Source: Eubacterium sp. (GTDB taxonomy: Bacteria > Bacillota > Clostridia > Peptostreptococcales > Anaerovoracaceae). Taken from it: a stretch of 64,000 bases of DNA. Location of the stretch: positions 62,001-126,000 of the forward strand of contig JAFWHX010000018.1 of assembly GCA_017533915.1 (NCBI GenBank). Direction: 5' to 3'. Position numbers and translations under genes: made by a program. A model generated the notes under the pieces. That model saw only the letters and a list, made by a program, of their open reading frames with translations, had not been told where the DNA came from and ran no database searches. Within the stretch, counting starts at the first letter, position 1, and every line of letters starts with the position of its first letter. Below, piece by piece: positions 28,601-36,305 of the stretch.

Positions 28601-28670
28601 TTGCCAGCAGGATGATCACGCTTTTCTTTCTCTTCGGCCTGTCAGTTGTATCGGATCTCCCGATCTTCAA
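25653..28670 (-). CDS. UPF0182 family membrane protein
   Basis: Conserved large membrane protein of unknown function. The 1005-residue chain has about seven membrane helices in the first third, then a long extracytoplasmic part with family stretches YLQRNIDFTQHAYQL, QTQSIRQYYTFNDVDVDRY, THGYGITLSRV and VKNSIKVVVDAYNGTTDFY. The C-terminal 90 residues are Ser/Asp/Ala-rich low complexity with an amphipathic helix. It starts with TTG at 28670, which has GGAGG 9 nt upstream. It is 20 bp downstream of the zinc-ribbon protein gene, so the two are probably cotranscribed. Confidence 0.93.
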   Translation of the reverse strand: MKIGRSDTTDRPKRKKSVIILLAMAVVMLLFLASGFITDWMWFAEMGYISVFFKGITTEFLIGIPVFLIVFLVTDVYLRTIRKRYFDMVRSDMEADRRKLSLITNAASAAFALLISWISATGLWYDWLMFTHPTGFDIKDPMFHHDISFYIFRYEFLKDMSALLISVTFLYLALTLGYYCLLIVMRRPLVFDEYINETSAGSQGGKTGQQTGGANNQTGRGSGGYGQPRPIFVDTPLGKRFAGWTEQAEESIPNIRKVRHIIPSKAGELFECASSQLVILGVVFFLLLAYDCMLRQYDLLHAHVGVVYGAGFTAATVILWTYRIISILAVLGAVAIALFLKKKQFKKIALIPLAMAIVAGAGILGAILVQSYIVSPDELNKETKYLQRNIDFTQHAYQLKDVDVKAFSSANDLDAEAINENSQTISNVRINDYKPVNTFYNQTQSIRQYYTFNDVDVDRYMIDGELTQTYLAVREIDDSKISNTWLNRHIKYTHGYGITLSRVDTVTASGQPDVLIKNIPPQSSVDTIDITQPRVYFGEITNDYSLVNTNEDEFDYPDGDQNKYTRYDGTAGIKLGLLERIVFAIREKSLKLLVSTNINSKSKILINRNVVKRVTTLFPHIKYEADPYCVTVDGNLYWIVDAYTTSSHYPYSEPYTGMVGGDNYVKNSIKVVVDAYNGTTDFYIVDDTDPIAATLKKVYPKLFKDGSEMPEKLREHIRYPENLFRIQAQIYTRYHMDNVKVFYQQEDMWDIAHEIYGTEEQEMTSNYYIVKLPGEENAEFINQIPFTPKSKQNMTALMIARNDGDNYGKLVLYKLPKSKTVYGPMQIEAQIDQNTEISRDFTLWSNAGSKYSRGNMFVVPVNDSLLYIEPVYLEASNSAIPEMKRVIVMYNDRIAYEPTLGDCLKELFGVSGGTVTSKTAKQDSGSAGAGDDGASAEADKGSSDESTGTDAGSSAGDLNSMSQSELAKAAQQAYDNAQDALKDGDWAKYGEYMDELEGYLDKLAG

Positions 28671-28690
28671 ATAGATCTACCTCCGTCCCG

Positions 28691-30937
28691 TCATATGAAC
28701 CTGCTGAAGATCATCTCATATGCCTGCTGGATCTGAATTCCTGCAGCACTGTCCGGAGCGAACCTTCTGATGAGGATCGCGGCGACTTCAAGGATGATTA
28801 GGATCAGAATCAGGATCGCTATGATCTTAAGGAATGTATGCTTAGGCGTCTTTTCAGTTTCTTCGCTGAATACATCCTGATATGTCAGCTTACGATCTTC
28901 TTCAAGTGCCTCTTCCTCAGCCTTTTCAACAGGTGCTGCGGTCTGTTCAATAACTGTATCTACAGACTTCTGGGCTTCAGCGATACTTGCCTCGACCTCT
29001 TCAGGAGTCTCAGCTTCTACCTGGGCTGCTTCCTCAGCAGCCTTTATCTCAGCCGCTTTCGCTTTTGCTGCTTCTTCAGCGGCCTCTGCAAGCGACTTCT
29101 CTCTTTCCTTCTCTGATTCTTCAGTGACGACCTCTCCGAAAGGTTTATCCTCTGCTGGCTTCTCTGCAGGAGCTGCTGCCTCTATAGCCTCAGGGACCTC
29201 TTCCGCTTGTCCCTGTGCCGCTTCAGTCTTCTCTGCCTCTATCCTGGCTTTTGCTTTTTCCTTCGCCGCTGCTATCGCCGCTGCTCCGGCTGCCACTGCT
29301 CCGGCTGCTGCCGCGACTGTATTCGCCGCTGCTGTCTTGTCATCATTCACCTGAGCTCCGGCATTCCTTGCTATATCATCAGCCTTGCCGAAATTCCCGT
29401 CCAGGAATTCCTTTGGTTCTTCAGCTGCCGGCGCTTTGTAAGCGTCATCAGTCTGTACTTCAGCCGGTGCTTCTGCTGCCGGCGCTTTATACATGTCATC
29501 AGAGAATGCCGCCTCAGCAGGTGCCGTAGCTTCATGTCCTTCATAAGCCTCGACCGGAGTCTCCGGAAGCTGTACGCCTACGAATCCGCCAGTATCAATC
29601 GGCTCACTCGGTCTCTCTTCAGGCGCTGTTACTTTATCAAGCTCTTCCTTGATGTCTGACACAGGATTTACTGTGTCGGCGCGGTTGCCCTTGAGCTTTT
29701 CATTCTCCTGATCCAGAAGTGCCTGGAATTCTTCATTCTTTTTGCTGTATGTATAGAACTTGTCGATCACTTCGGCGCCGCTCGAGCCTTCTGCTCTTGC
29801 TCCTGAATCGATGTCATCCAGTGTATATCCGAAGATCTCTTTTTCTGTTTCCCTTGCCTTTATAGCTTCCGCATCCTTCTCGATCGACTCGATCGTCGGA
29901 ACTACATAATCATCGTCAGCCTCAGCTTCTTCCTCTACCGACTGCTCCACCGCAGCTCTGTATACATCCCTGTAGGACTCTGCCGGGGCTTCCTCAGCAG
30001 GTGCTTCAGGTTCTTTCTCCTCTGCCGGCGCCTCTTCTGCTGCCGGTGCTTCTGGTTCAGATACTGCTTCAGGAGCCTCTACAACTGCAGGCTCTTCTGC
30101 CATTACTTCTGCCGCCTGCGCCTCTTCTGCTGCAGGGACTTCTGTCGTTTCTCCAGCTGCCGGTACTTCCTCAGCTGCTGGTTCTTCTGTTATTTCTTCA
30201 GCTGCCGGCGCTTCTTCTGCAGGCGCTTCTTCTGCAGGCGCTTCAGCAAATGCCTCTTCAGGAGCTTTATATGCTTCCTCCGGAGCTTCTTCTACCGGCT
30301 GATCTACCGCGGCCTGATATGCATCTCTGAACGATGCATCCGGTGCTTCTTCAGGAGCCTGAGCAGATGTTTCCTCTGCAGCTTCCGGCTCTTCTGCCTC
30401 CTCGACCTTGAACGAATCGACTGGTACTGTCGATTCAGCATCTACTGCCTTTACTACTTCTTCTGCTTCAGGAGTCTCGTCAAACTGTTCAACTGCTTCA
30501 GCCTGTGCCTTCTCTTCTGCTACAGCTGCCTCTTCCTTCTCTTCAAACAAGGTCGCACGTCCTTCTTCCTGACGCTTTTTGATGCGATCTTGTGCAGACG
30601 AACCATTCCAGCTGAAGTCAGCTTCTTCCGGCTTCTGTACCGGACGTCTCTGAGCTTCCGGATATCCATCCGTATTCCAGCTCATTGCTTCATCCATATG
30701 GAACTTAGGCCTTTCCTCCTGGACTTCCTTCGGAGCTTCCGGTCTCTGTACCTCCGGCCTCTGCTGGACCTGTGTCTTGAATACGCTCGGCGCTGGCTTC
30801 ACCGACTCTGCCTTCGGAACTTCTTTTTCCACTTCAGGCTTTAGTTTGATAGGCTGCACTTTAGCACCGCAGTTGTAGCAGAACTTGTCGGTAGGTCTAA
30901 GTGCCTGACCGCAGTTCGCACATACTATCTGTGTCAT
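28691..30937 (-). CDS. Zinc-ribbon protein with long Glu/Ala/Pro-rich linker and C-terminal membrane anchor
   Basis: The 748-residue protein begins with a zinc ribbon (CANCGQALRPTDKFCYNCG, residues 6-24), followed by more than 600 residues of acidic low complexity with many PAEEAPAEE-type units and a few conserved-looking patches (SYRDVYRAAVEQ, FGYTLDDIDSG). It ends with a single membrane helix about 20 residues before a short basic and helical tail (about 700-725), so it is probably tail-anchored with the ribbon in the cytoplasm. The ATG at 30937 is chosen because AGGAGG is 5 nt upstream; the ATG further upstream would lie over that site. Its own promoter precedes it and the UPF0182 gene follows. 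The function is unknown; the ribbon suggests protein or nucleic-acid binding. Confidence 0.8.
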   Translation of the reverse strand: MTQIVCANCGQALRPTDKFCYNCGAKVQPIKLKPEVEKEVPKAESVKPAPSVFKTQVQQRPEVQRPEAPKEVQEERPKFHMDEAMSWNTDGYPEAQRRPVQKPEEADFSWNGSSAQDRIKKRQEEGRATLFEEKEEAAVAEEKAQAEAVEQFDETPEAEEVVKAVDAESTVPVDSFKVEEAEEPEAAEETSAQAPEEAPDASFRDAYQAAVDQPVEEAPEEAYKAPEEAFAEAPAEEAPAEEAPAAEEITEEPAAEEVPAAGETTEVPAAEEAQAAEVMAEEPAVVEAPEAVSEPEAPAAEEAPAEEKEPEAPAEEAPAESYRDVYRAAVEQSVEEEAEADDDYVVPTIESIEKDAEAIKARETEKEIFGYTLDDIDSGARAEGSSGAEVIDKFYTYSKKNEEFQALLDQENEKLKGNRADTVNPVSDIKEELDKVTAPEERPSEPIDTGGFVGVQLPETPVEAYEGHEATAPAEAAFSDDMYKAPAAEAPAEVQTDDAYKAPAAEEPKEFLDGNFGKADDIARNAGAQVNDDKTAAANTVAAAAGAVAAGAAAIAAAKEKAKARIEAEKTEAAQGQAEEVPEAIEAAAPAEKPAEDKPFGEVVTEESEKEREKSLAEAAEEAAKAKAAEIKAAEEAAQVEAETPEEVEASIAEAQKSVDTVIEQTAAPVEKAEEEALEEDRKLTYQDVFSEETEKTPKHTFLKIIAILILILIILEVAAILIRRFAPDSAAGIQIQQAYEMIFSRFI

Positions 30938-31033
30938 ATATCCCTCCTGAAACAATTATTATCTAATCGTTCATCGCTAGTCCAAAACAATTACTATCTG
31001 ACCATCTGTCGTCAGAAAATTACATTCCATAAT

Positions 31034-31062
31034 ATTATACTACTATAGCCGGCCGACTGCAA
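31034..31062 (-). promoter_or_regulatory. Promoter of the zinc-ribbon / UPF0182 unit
   Basis: On the minus strand, TTGCAG (31057-31062), a 17-bp spacer and a perfect TATAAT (31034-31039), about 100 bp upstream of the start codon. Confidence 0.7.
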
Positions 31063-31072
31063 ACCATATAAC

Positions 31073-31102
31073 AAAAAACACCGGCGCTGTCAAAACCGGT
31101 GT
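31073..31102 (-). terminator. Intrinsic terminator of the HutD-like gene
   Basis: The stem ACACCGG / CCGGTGT (31078-31084, 31096-31102) is followed on the minus strand by six T. It begins 24 bp after the stop codon. Confidence 0.85.
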
Positions 31103-31125
31103 CTTTATCTCTATGCTATGATATT

Positions 31126-31866
31126 TTAAACGTTATAGAACATCTGGCAGTGTATCAGGCGCCCTGCGCCTTTCACAGTGATTTTGATCTTCTCGTCCGC
31201 GCGGCACCTCACCAGGAGCTGCTCACCTTCCGTCAACCTCACGATTTTGATGTCGACTGGGGCGTCTTCCTCACGCGTCACGAGCTCCAGCTGTGTCGTT
31301 TCGATGTGGACACTTGAGAATCCGTCGGCACAGTACAGCGCCTGGCAGATATGATCAAAACCTTTTTTATGTCTCGTTCTGACCGTGACTCTGTTGCCCT
31401 TCAGTATGGAATCGATCGATAGGAATTTTGCCTCTTCACCTACAGGGACCGCCTTGTCCTGATTCTCTCCTGCGCCTGCCATGATCTGGTCGATCACGTC
31501 AACATAGTGTACGGCGTCCTTCCTGATGATCAGATTGTAGTCGCGTGTGAGCCCGTACGCGGTCGTCTTGTCGCCGCCGTCGAACTCAAGCATCTCGAGC
31601 TCTTGTATCTCAGTCTCGCGCTTCTCTCCGTCCGGGCTTACATTCTCGATCTTTGCGCTTCCCTCAAGCGGGAGAAGGATCCTGTCATATCCCTCATAAT
31701 CTGTGAATCTGGCTTTATCCCTCTTGCAGGTCGCCGAAGACAGCCTCCATACGAAATCTTTCTTCTTCACATCAGCATTCTTAGGGAAGATGCCAAGCTC
31801 AGTCGTCTTTCCGCCAGACCACTTGTCAGCATGCTGCATCTTTTTCGTAATTACTTCATATTCCAT
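31126..31866 (-). CDS. HutD/Ves family cupin-like protein
   Basis: The 246-residue protein resembles the HutD/Ves family: KWSGGKTTELGIFP near the N-terminus, FVWRLSSATCKRDKARFTDY and YDRILLPLEGSAKIE, the typical double cupin beta-barrel pattern. HutD is linked to histidine use in other bacteria; its reaction is not established, and no hut gene is nearby. The C-terminal third (about 170-246), rich in charged beta strands, is less conserved. It is 96 bp downstream of the HPt gene on the same strand and has its own terminator, so it may be last in the REC-EAL / HPt transcript. The role is unknown. Confidence 0.75.
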   Translation of the reverse strand: MEYEVITKKMQHADKWSGGKTTELGIFPKNADVKKKDFVWRLSSATCKRDKARFTDYEGYDRILLPLEGSAKIENVSPDGEKRETEIQELEMLEFDGGDKTTAYGLTRDYNLIIRKDAVHYVDVIDQIMAGAGENQDKAVPVGEEAKFLSIDSILKGNRVTVRTRHKKGFDHICQALYCADGFSSVHIETTQLELVTREEDAPVDIKIVRLTEGEQLLVRCRADEKIKITVKGAGRLIHCQMFYNV

Positions 31867-31962
31867 ATTGCATTCTCCCGTTTACAGCGATCCTCCCGAT
31901 CGAACAGCCAGCGTATGATCCACATCGATATGCTCATACTGTCCAGCAGACGGCAGCACCTG

Positions 31963-32304
31963 TTAATCCATCAGGCTCTTTACTTTCGCGAGTTCTTCAT
32001 CGATCTTATTCAGCACTTCTGAGTAGTCCTTTTCCTTGCGCGCCCTCAGATCTTCAGTTATCTCCTTTACCGGTTCAAGCACATTCGTGAGCGATACATT
32101 CGCGAGCACGCCCTTAAGCGCATGAGCGCTCTCGAACGCAGCGTCCAGGTCATCCCTCTCTACAGCTTCTCTCAGTTTTCCGAAATTCTCATCCGAAACT
32201 GCCATTCCGACAAGCCTGAGATAAAAAGCTTCATTGTTCAGGCACCTTCCGAGTCCCGGATCTGTATCAGCGCCGATCTCTTTCAGACCTTCTATAGTAA
32301 GCAT
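31963..32304 (-). CDS. Histidine phosphotransfer (HPt) domain protein
   Basis: Single-domain phosphorelay protein of 113 residues. The phosphorylated His is residue 61 in ESAHALKGVLANV, the family motif (HxLKG). The rest is a predicted four-helix bundle. I chose the ATG at 32304 because GGAGG lies 8 nt upstream. An ATG pair at 32352/32349 would add 16 residues but lacks a good site. It lies 54 bp downstream of the REC-GGDEF-EAL gene and most likely exchanges phosphate with its receiver domain. The sensor kinase that would complete the relay is not in the window. Confidence 0.9.
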   Translation of the reverse strand: MLTIEGLKEIGADTDPGLGRCLNNEAFYLRLVGMAVSDENFGKLREAVERDDLDAAFESAHALKGVLANVSLTNVLEPVKEITEDLRARKEKDYSEVLNKIDEELAKVKSLMD

Positions 32305-32358
32305 ATCAAAATCCTCCGCTAAATCTATTACTGATGCGCCTGCGCGCATCATGTTTAG

Positions 32359-34050
32359 TTATTCTTCTGTAAACTTCTTCACGAACTCCTCTTCAGGAAG
32401 CGGCCTGGAGAAATAGAACCCCTGTATCGTATTGCAGCCGACGCTCTTAAGAAAGTCCAGTGTTTCTTTATCTTCCACGCCTTCAGCCACGACCGAGATG
32501 TTAAGATGTTTTGCTATGTCCATTATCAGGCTTATCATCGTCTCGCGCCTCTCATCGGATTTCAGGTTCTTGACGAACGTCATATCCAGCTTGATGACGT
32601 CGACCGGGATCTGGGCAAGCATCGCAAGTGATGAATATCCGGTCCCGAAATCATCCATCTCGACCTTGAATCCTTCTGTCCTCATGTGGCCTACGACATC
32701 GATCAGCTGATCGGAATTATCCATATATGCGGACTCGAGGATCTCCAGGTACAGCTTGCTTCCGCTGACGCCGTTCTTGTCCAGCTCATTTTCTATATAA
32801 TCTATCAGATTGTGGTTATACAGGTCCATTCTGGAGATGTTGACCGAAAGAGCGATCTCCTTTCCGTACTTCTCCTTCCATGACGCCATGTATTCGATAG
32901 CCTTTTTCCATATATAGAAGTCCAGCTTCTGGATAAGGCCGTTCTGTTCGAACAGCGGAATGAACTCTCCCGGGCTTATCATCCCGAGCACAGGATGCTT
33001 CCAGCGCACCAGAGCTTCTGCGCTCGTAAGATAAGGCTTTTCCTTTTCAATATTGTATTTCGGCTGGAAATATAGCACGAACTGTTCCTGCTCAAGCGCG
33101 TCATCAAACTCAGAGAGAAGCTGAGCCTGCCTGAGCTTTTCGCCGTGTATCTCGGCGTCATAATACGATACGCCCGAATGATACTCGTCGACCACTGTAT
33201 TCTGTGCCTGGATCGCTCTGTCAAATCTCCGCTCTATCTCTATGGTCTTGTCCACATCCACGTACACACCGCAGCGTATCTTGACTTTGATGTCCGGGAA
33301 CGATTCAAAGTGCTGGTTCACATCTTCTGCAAGCTTGCCGTAATCCATCTTTCCGGACGGCATGTATACCAGGAACTGATCCGCGTCTACTCTGCACGCC
33401 ATGCAGCCTGTTCTGTCACGAAGGTCTTCAATGTACGAACCCATGTGACGCAGCACATCATCTCCGGCGAGCCTTCCGTGAAGCTCGTTGATAAGATGGA
33501 AATTATCGATATTCATCGCGACAGCATCCATTTTCTGATCCTCATGGAACCTGTCGTATTTCTCAGCATAGCTATAGAAATAATTCCTGGTGAACAGGCC
33601 TGTCATATCCTCGCGCTCAGTCTCCAGGATCAGCTTCCTGTCCTCATAGAGCTCGATCGTCCTCTCCATCCTGGCTATCACGACTTCAGCCTGTTCAAAC
33701 GGCTTAACTATGAAGTCTGACGCACCCATATGGAGGCATTCTACTTCTGCTGATTCCTCAGAAGTCAGTACGAGCACTGGAAGCTCCGAAAGATCCGGAT
33801 CCTCTTTCATCACCTTCAGCACTTCAAATCCATCCATTTCCGGCATCTTCAGGTCAAGCAAAACCAGCGAAAGCGTCTTTGCTTCGCGCCTCATTATTTC
33901 CAGCGCTTCTTTCCCGTTCGACGCATAGAGCACATCATAATCACGCTCAGTAATGAATCCGAGAAGCTCCCTGTTCACCTGCTCATCATCGACGATAAGT
34001 ATCTGCCTCTTGGCATTAACCAAACGAAATATCGCTTTATCTTTTACCAT
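32359..34050 (-). CDS. Response regulator with degenerate GGDEF and intact EAL domain (c-di-GMP phosphodiesterase)
   Basis: The 563-residue protein has three domains. A receiver (about 15-130) has an acidic pocket in ILIVDDE and the phospho-Asp in LVLLDLKMPEMDG. A GGDEF-type domain (about 145-300) has its signature decayed to RVDADQF, so it should not make c-di-GMP. An EAL domain (about 320-560) has catalytic motifs present: SAEALVRW, LSVNISR, LEILESA, DDFGTGYSS, VIKLD and VAEGVE. The likely activity is c-di-GMP hydrolysis controlled by phosphorylation. Of several ATGs I took 34050, 5 nt after GGAG; 34053 is equally possible. An HPt gene follows. Its promoter carries a perfect inverted repeat. 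Confidence 0.92.
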   Translation of the reverse strand: MVKDKAIFRLVNAKRQILIVDDEQVNRELLGFITERDYDVLYASNGKEALEIMRREAKTLSLVLLDLKMPEMDGFEVLKVMKEDPDLSELPVLVLTSEESAEVECLHMGASDFIVKPFEQAEVVIARMERTIELYEDRKLILETEREDMTGLFTRNYFYSYAEKYDRFHEDQKMDAVAMNIDNFHLINELHGRLAGDDVLRHMGSYIEDLRDRTGCMACRVDADQFLVYMPSGKMDYGKLAEDVNQHFESFPDIKVKIRCGVYVDVDKTIEIERRFDRAIQAQNTVVDEYHSGVSYYDAEIHGEKLRQAQLLSEFDDALEQEQFVLYFQPKYNIEKEKPYLTSAEALVRWKHPVLGMISPGEFIPLFEQNGLIQKLDFYIWKKAIEYMASWKEKYGKEIALSVNISRMDLYNHNLIDYIENELDKNGVSGSKLYLEILESAYMDNSDQLIDVVGHMRTEGFKVEMDDFGTGYSSLAMLAQIPVDVIKLDMTFVKNLKSDERRETMISLIMDIAKHLNISVVAEGVEDKETLDFLKSVGCNTIQGFYFSRPLPEEEFVKKFTEE

Positions 34051-34173
34051 CATTTCTCCTCGTTCAAAAAACAGTCCTCTGCTGCACAGCACTTGCTGTC
34101 CCAAGCCAGTACCATATCGTCAATTACTGTTACTGTCTAAAACCAGTGCTCCTGTATTGTTTCATCCTTAGAC

Positions 34174-34225
34174 CTGTATACAACTATACAGTTAACATTA
34201 TAATACCAGCCCGCTTAAAAGTGAA
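34174..34225 (-). promoter_or_regulatory. Promoter and inverted repeat upstream of the REC-EAL gene
   Basis: On the minus strand, TTCACT (34220-34225), a 17-bp spacer and TATAAT (34197-34202). Just downstream, CTGTATA and TATACAG (34174-34180, 34185-34191) form a perfect 7-bp dyad with a 4-nt centre at about +1 to +20, an operator-like position. Confidence 0.5.
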
Positions 34226-34252
34226 TAGCCACAGTTTATCATTATTTTGCTG

Positions 34253-34485
34253 CACTTTTCCATCAAACCCCCCTCATTTTTCTACGGAATCATCCCTTCT
34301 GGCTTCTTCCTGTAGAAAAACTCGTGCTTTCTCTTCGTTTTATTACACTTTTCCATCAAAACCTCCTCATTTTTCTACGAAATCATCCCTCCCGGCCTCT
34401 TTCCGTAGAAAAACTCGCGCTTTTCATCCGATTTATTACACTTTTCCACCAAAACCTTCTCATTTTTCTACGGAATCTCCGCCCG
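34253..34485. repeat. 93-bp tandem repeat with internal hairpin, 2.5 copies
   Basis: Units start at 34253, 34346 and 34439 (exact 93-bp period); the third stops near 34485. Each begins CACTTTTCCA and contains TTTTTCTACGGA followed about 20 bp later by a near-complement ending GTAGAAAAA, so each full unit can form a long hairpin. No open frame runs through it, so it is noncoding. Confidence 0.85.
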
Positions 34486-34506
34486 CGCTTATTTATAGCA
34501 GATGGA

Positions 34507-34670
34507 GTTAGTATAAAAATACTAACACTTGCCTGATCTTATACTAACTTTAAGCACTTAGTGCAAAACAGTTAGTATAAAAATGCTAAAATTTGTCTGT
34601 TTTTATACTAACTTTAAGTATGTAATGCAAATGAGTTAGTATAATTATACTAACATTTGCTTTTGATATA
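34507..34670. repeat. 64-bp dyad repeat array, locus 1 (2.4 copies)
   Basis: Units start at 34507, 34571 and 34635, exactly 64 bp apart. Each starts GTTAGTAT then AAAA (AATT in the third), then ATACTAAC or a close variant. The first and third dyads are perfect. A further TATACTAAC occurs 14 bp downstream in the first two units. The same family forms the array at 62526-62845. The third unit decays after about 25 bp. Confidence 0.9.
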
Positions 34671-34740
34671 TCCACTTCTTAGATGAGAAGAGTCAGGATT
34701 GTTGATGATCCAAATCACTATCCATCCGAGCATTCCCATA

Positions 34741-34769
34741 TTGCGATGGCGATGATTTCAGCATATTAT
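34741..34769 (+). promoter_or_regulatory. Candidate galK promoter
   Basis: TTGCGA (34741-34746), a 17-bp spacer and TATTAT (34764-34769). It would give a leader of about 165 nt that contains the 22-bp repeats. Confidence 0.4.
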
Positions 34770-34838
34770 AGTAGTACGATGGTAGAATATAGCACGATAG
34801 AAGAATGTTCTACTTTTATTTACAGATCGATTGGACCA

Positions 34839-34926
34839 TATCGGCTGATTGATCGAATCGTATCGACGTTTTGATCGGATCGTATCGGCTGATTGATTGA
34901 ATCGTATCGGCTACTTAATCGGAATG
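34839..34926. repeat. 22-bp tandem repeat, four copies, upstream of galK
   Basis: Units at 34839, 34861, 34883 and 34905, each about 22 bp with consensus GTATCGGCTGATTGATCGAA plus TC. The last unit ends 16 bp before the galK start codon, so the array lies in the presumed leader. There is no coding frame. Confidence 0.8.
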
Positions 34927-34942
34927 AAAGGCAGTAGAAGAC

Positions 34943-36154
34943 ATGACTGAATATATGAAAGACACGGTATTGGCAGAATTCTTTGATAATTACGGCAGCG
35001 GCGGCGATATCGCCTGCTATTTCGCGCCGGGCAGGATCAACCTTATAGGCGAGCACACAGATTATAACGGAGGCCACGTCTTTCCATGTGCACTGCCATT
35101 CGGAACCTATATCGCTGTTCGAAGACGTGATGACGCTGTGCTCAGGCTGTCATCTGTGAACTTCCCGAAAGACGGCATCATCACTACAGACATCAGATCC
35201 CTTACTCCGCTTTCTGACAGCAGCTGGACTTCATATGTAAAAGGCGTGATCTGGGCAGTACTGGACAGAACAGACAGTGAGATCACAGGCATGGACATAA
35301 TGATTGGAGGCGACGTACCTGCTGGCGCGGGTCTGTCTTCATCCGCATCACTTGAAGTCGCGGTCGGATACATGCTGAGCGATCAATTCGGGCTTGGGTT
35401 TTCAAATCAGGAAATCGCTCTTATCGGGCAGCGTGCAGAGAATGATTTCGTCGGAGTGAACTGCGGTATCATGGATCAGTTCGCTTCTGCCATGGGCAAG
35501 GAAGATCATGCGATCTTTCTGGACACAAACACTTTAGAATATGATTACGTTCCTCTCTCGCTGAAAGACTGCTCGATCATCATAGCCAACACGAATAAGC
35601 CTCATTCACTGAACGATTCAGCATACAATGACAGAAGGCGCGAGTGTTCAGAAGCGCTCAAAGAGATAAACGCTTTCCTGCATGCCTATCCTGATTCCGA
35701 TGAAGCCTCGGCAGGAGATATAGATGCTCTCTGCCAGCTTAACCAGGAAGATTTTGACCGGGTGAAGGAATGCATAACGGATCCTGTGATACTCAGAAGA
35801 GCACGCCATGCTGTGACTGAGAATCAGCGGACGGAAGACGCCGTGAAAGTCCTTCAGGCTGGCGACATAGATGCGTTCGGAAAGTTGATGAACGCGTCAC
35901 ATGTATCTCTCAGAGACGACTATGAGGTCTCATGTCCGGAGCTCGACCTTCTTGCCGAGACTGCATGGACTATCCCCGGCGTGATCGGGTCGCGCATGAC
36001 GGGCGGCGGATTTGGTGGCTGTACTGTCTCCATCATCAAAAACTCATCTGTTGATGAGTACGAGAAGATCGCAGGAGAGAAATACCGCGAAGCTTTTGGG
36101 TATGATTGTACATTTATTCGTGGAGCTGCTGGAGACGGGCCACGCCGACTATAA
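34943..36154 (+). CDS. galK: Galactokinase
   Basis: Phosphorylates galactose to galactose-1-phosphate, the first committed step of the Leloir pathway. The 403-residue GHMP kinase shows the galactose-binding PGRINLIGEHTDYNGG (about 30-46), the ATP-binding GDVPAGAGLSSSASLE (about 120-135) and the third motif MTGGGFGGCT near residue 350. The ATG at 34943 has a modest AAGG site 11 nt upstream. galT follows on the same strand and completes the pair; no epimerase is in the window. The last coding bases and the stop codon are part of a tandem duplication that continues into the spacer before galT. Confidence 0.96.
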   Translation: MTEYMKDTVLAEFFDNYGSGGDIACYFAPGRINLIGEHTDYNGGHVFPCALPFGTYIAVRRRDDAVLRLSSVNFPKDGIITTDIRSLTPLSDSSWTSYVKGVIWAVLDRTDSEITGMDIMIGGDVPAGAGLSSSASLEVAVGYMLSDQFGLGFSNQEIALIGQRAENDFVGVNCGIMDQFASAMGKEDHAIFLDTNTLEYDYVPLSLKDCSIIIANTNKPHSLNDSAYNDRRRECSEALKEINAFLHAYPDSDEASAGDIDALCQLNQEDFDRVKECITDPVILRRARHAVTENQRTEDAVKVLQAGDIDAFGKLMNASHVSLRDDYEVSCPELDLLAETAWTIPGVIGSRMTGGGFGGCTVSIIKNSSVDEYEKIAGEKYREAFGYDCTFIRGAAGDGPRRL

Positions 36155-36245
36155 ATTTCAGCATGCTTTTAGCCGGAGCTAGGCCGCGCCGACTATATAT
36201 TTCAGCATGCCTTTAGCTGCCGGAGACGGGCTGCGCCACGCCTAG
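36131..36245. repeat. Tandem duplication of the galK 3' end (period 44-47 bp)
   Basis: Copies start at 36131, 36175 and 36222 (the last partial). The first holds the final galK codons and stop. The core GCCGACTATA...TTCAGCATGC recurs at 36144 and 36188. Only the first copy is in frame with galK. Confidence 0.85.
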
Positions 36246-36305
36246 CCCCTCTATATACTTTCAATAATGTAAATGCTGTCATCAGCAGAAAAACGTGAGG
36301 TCGAT

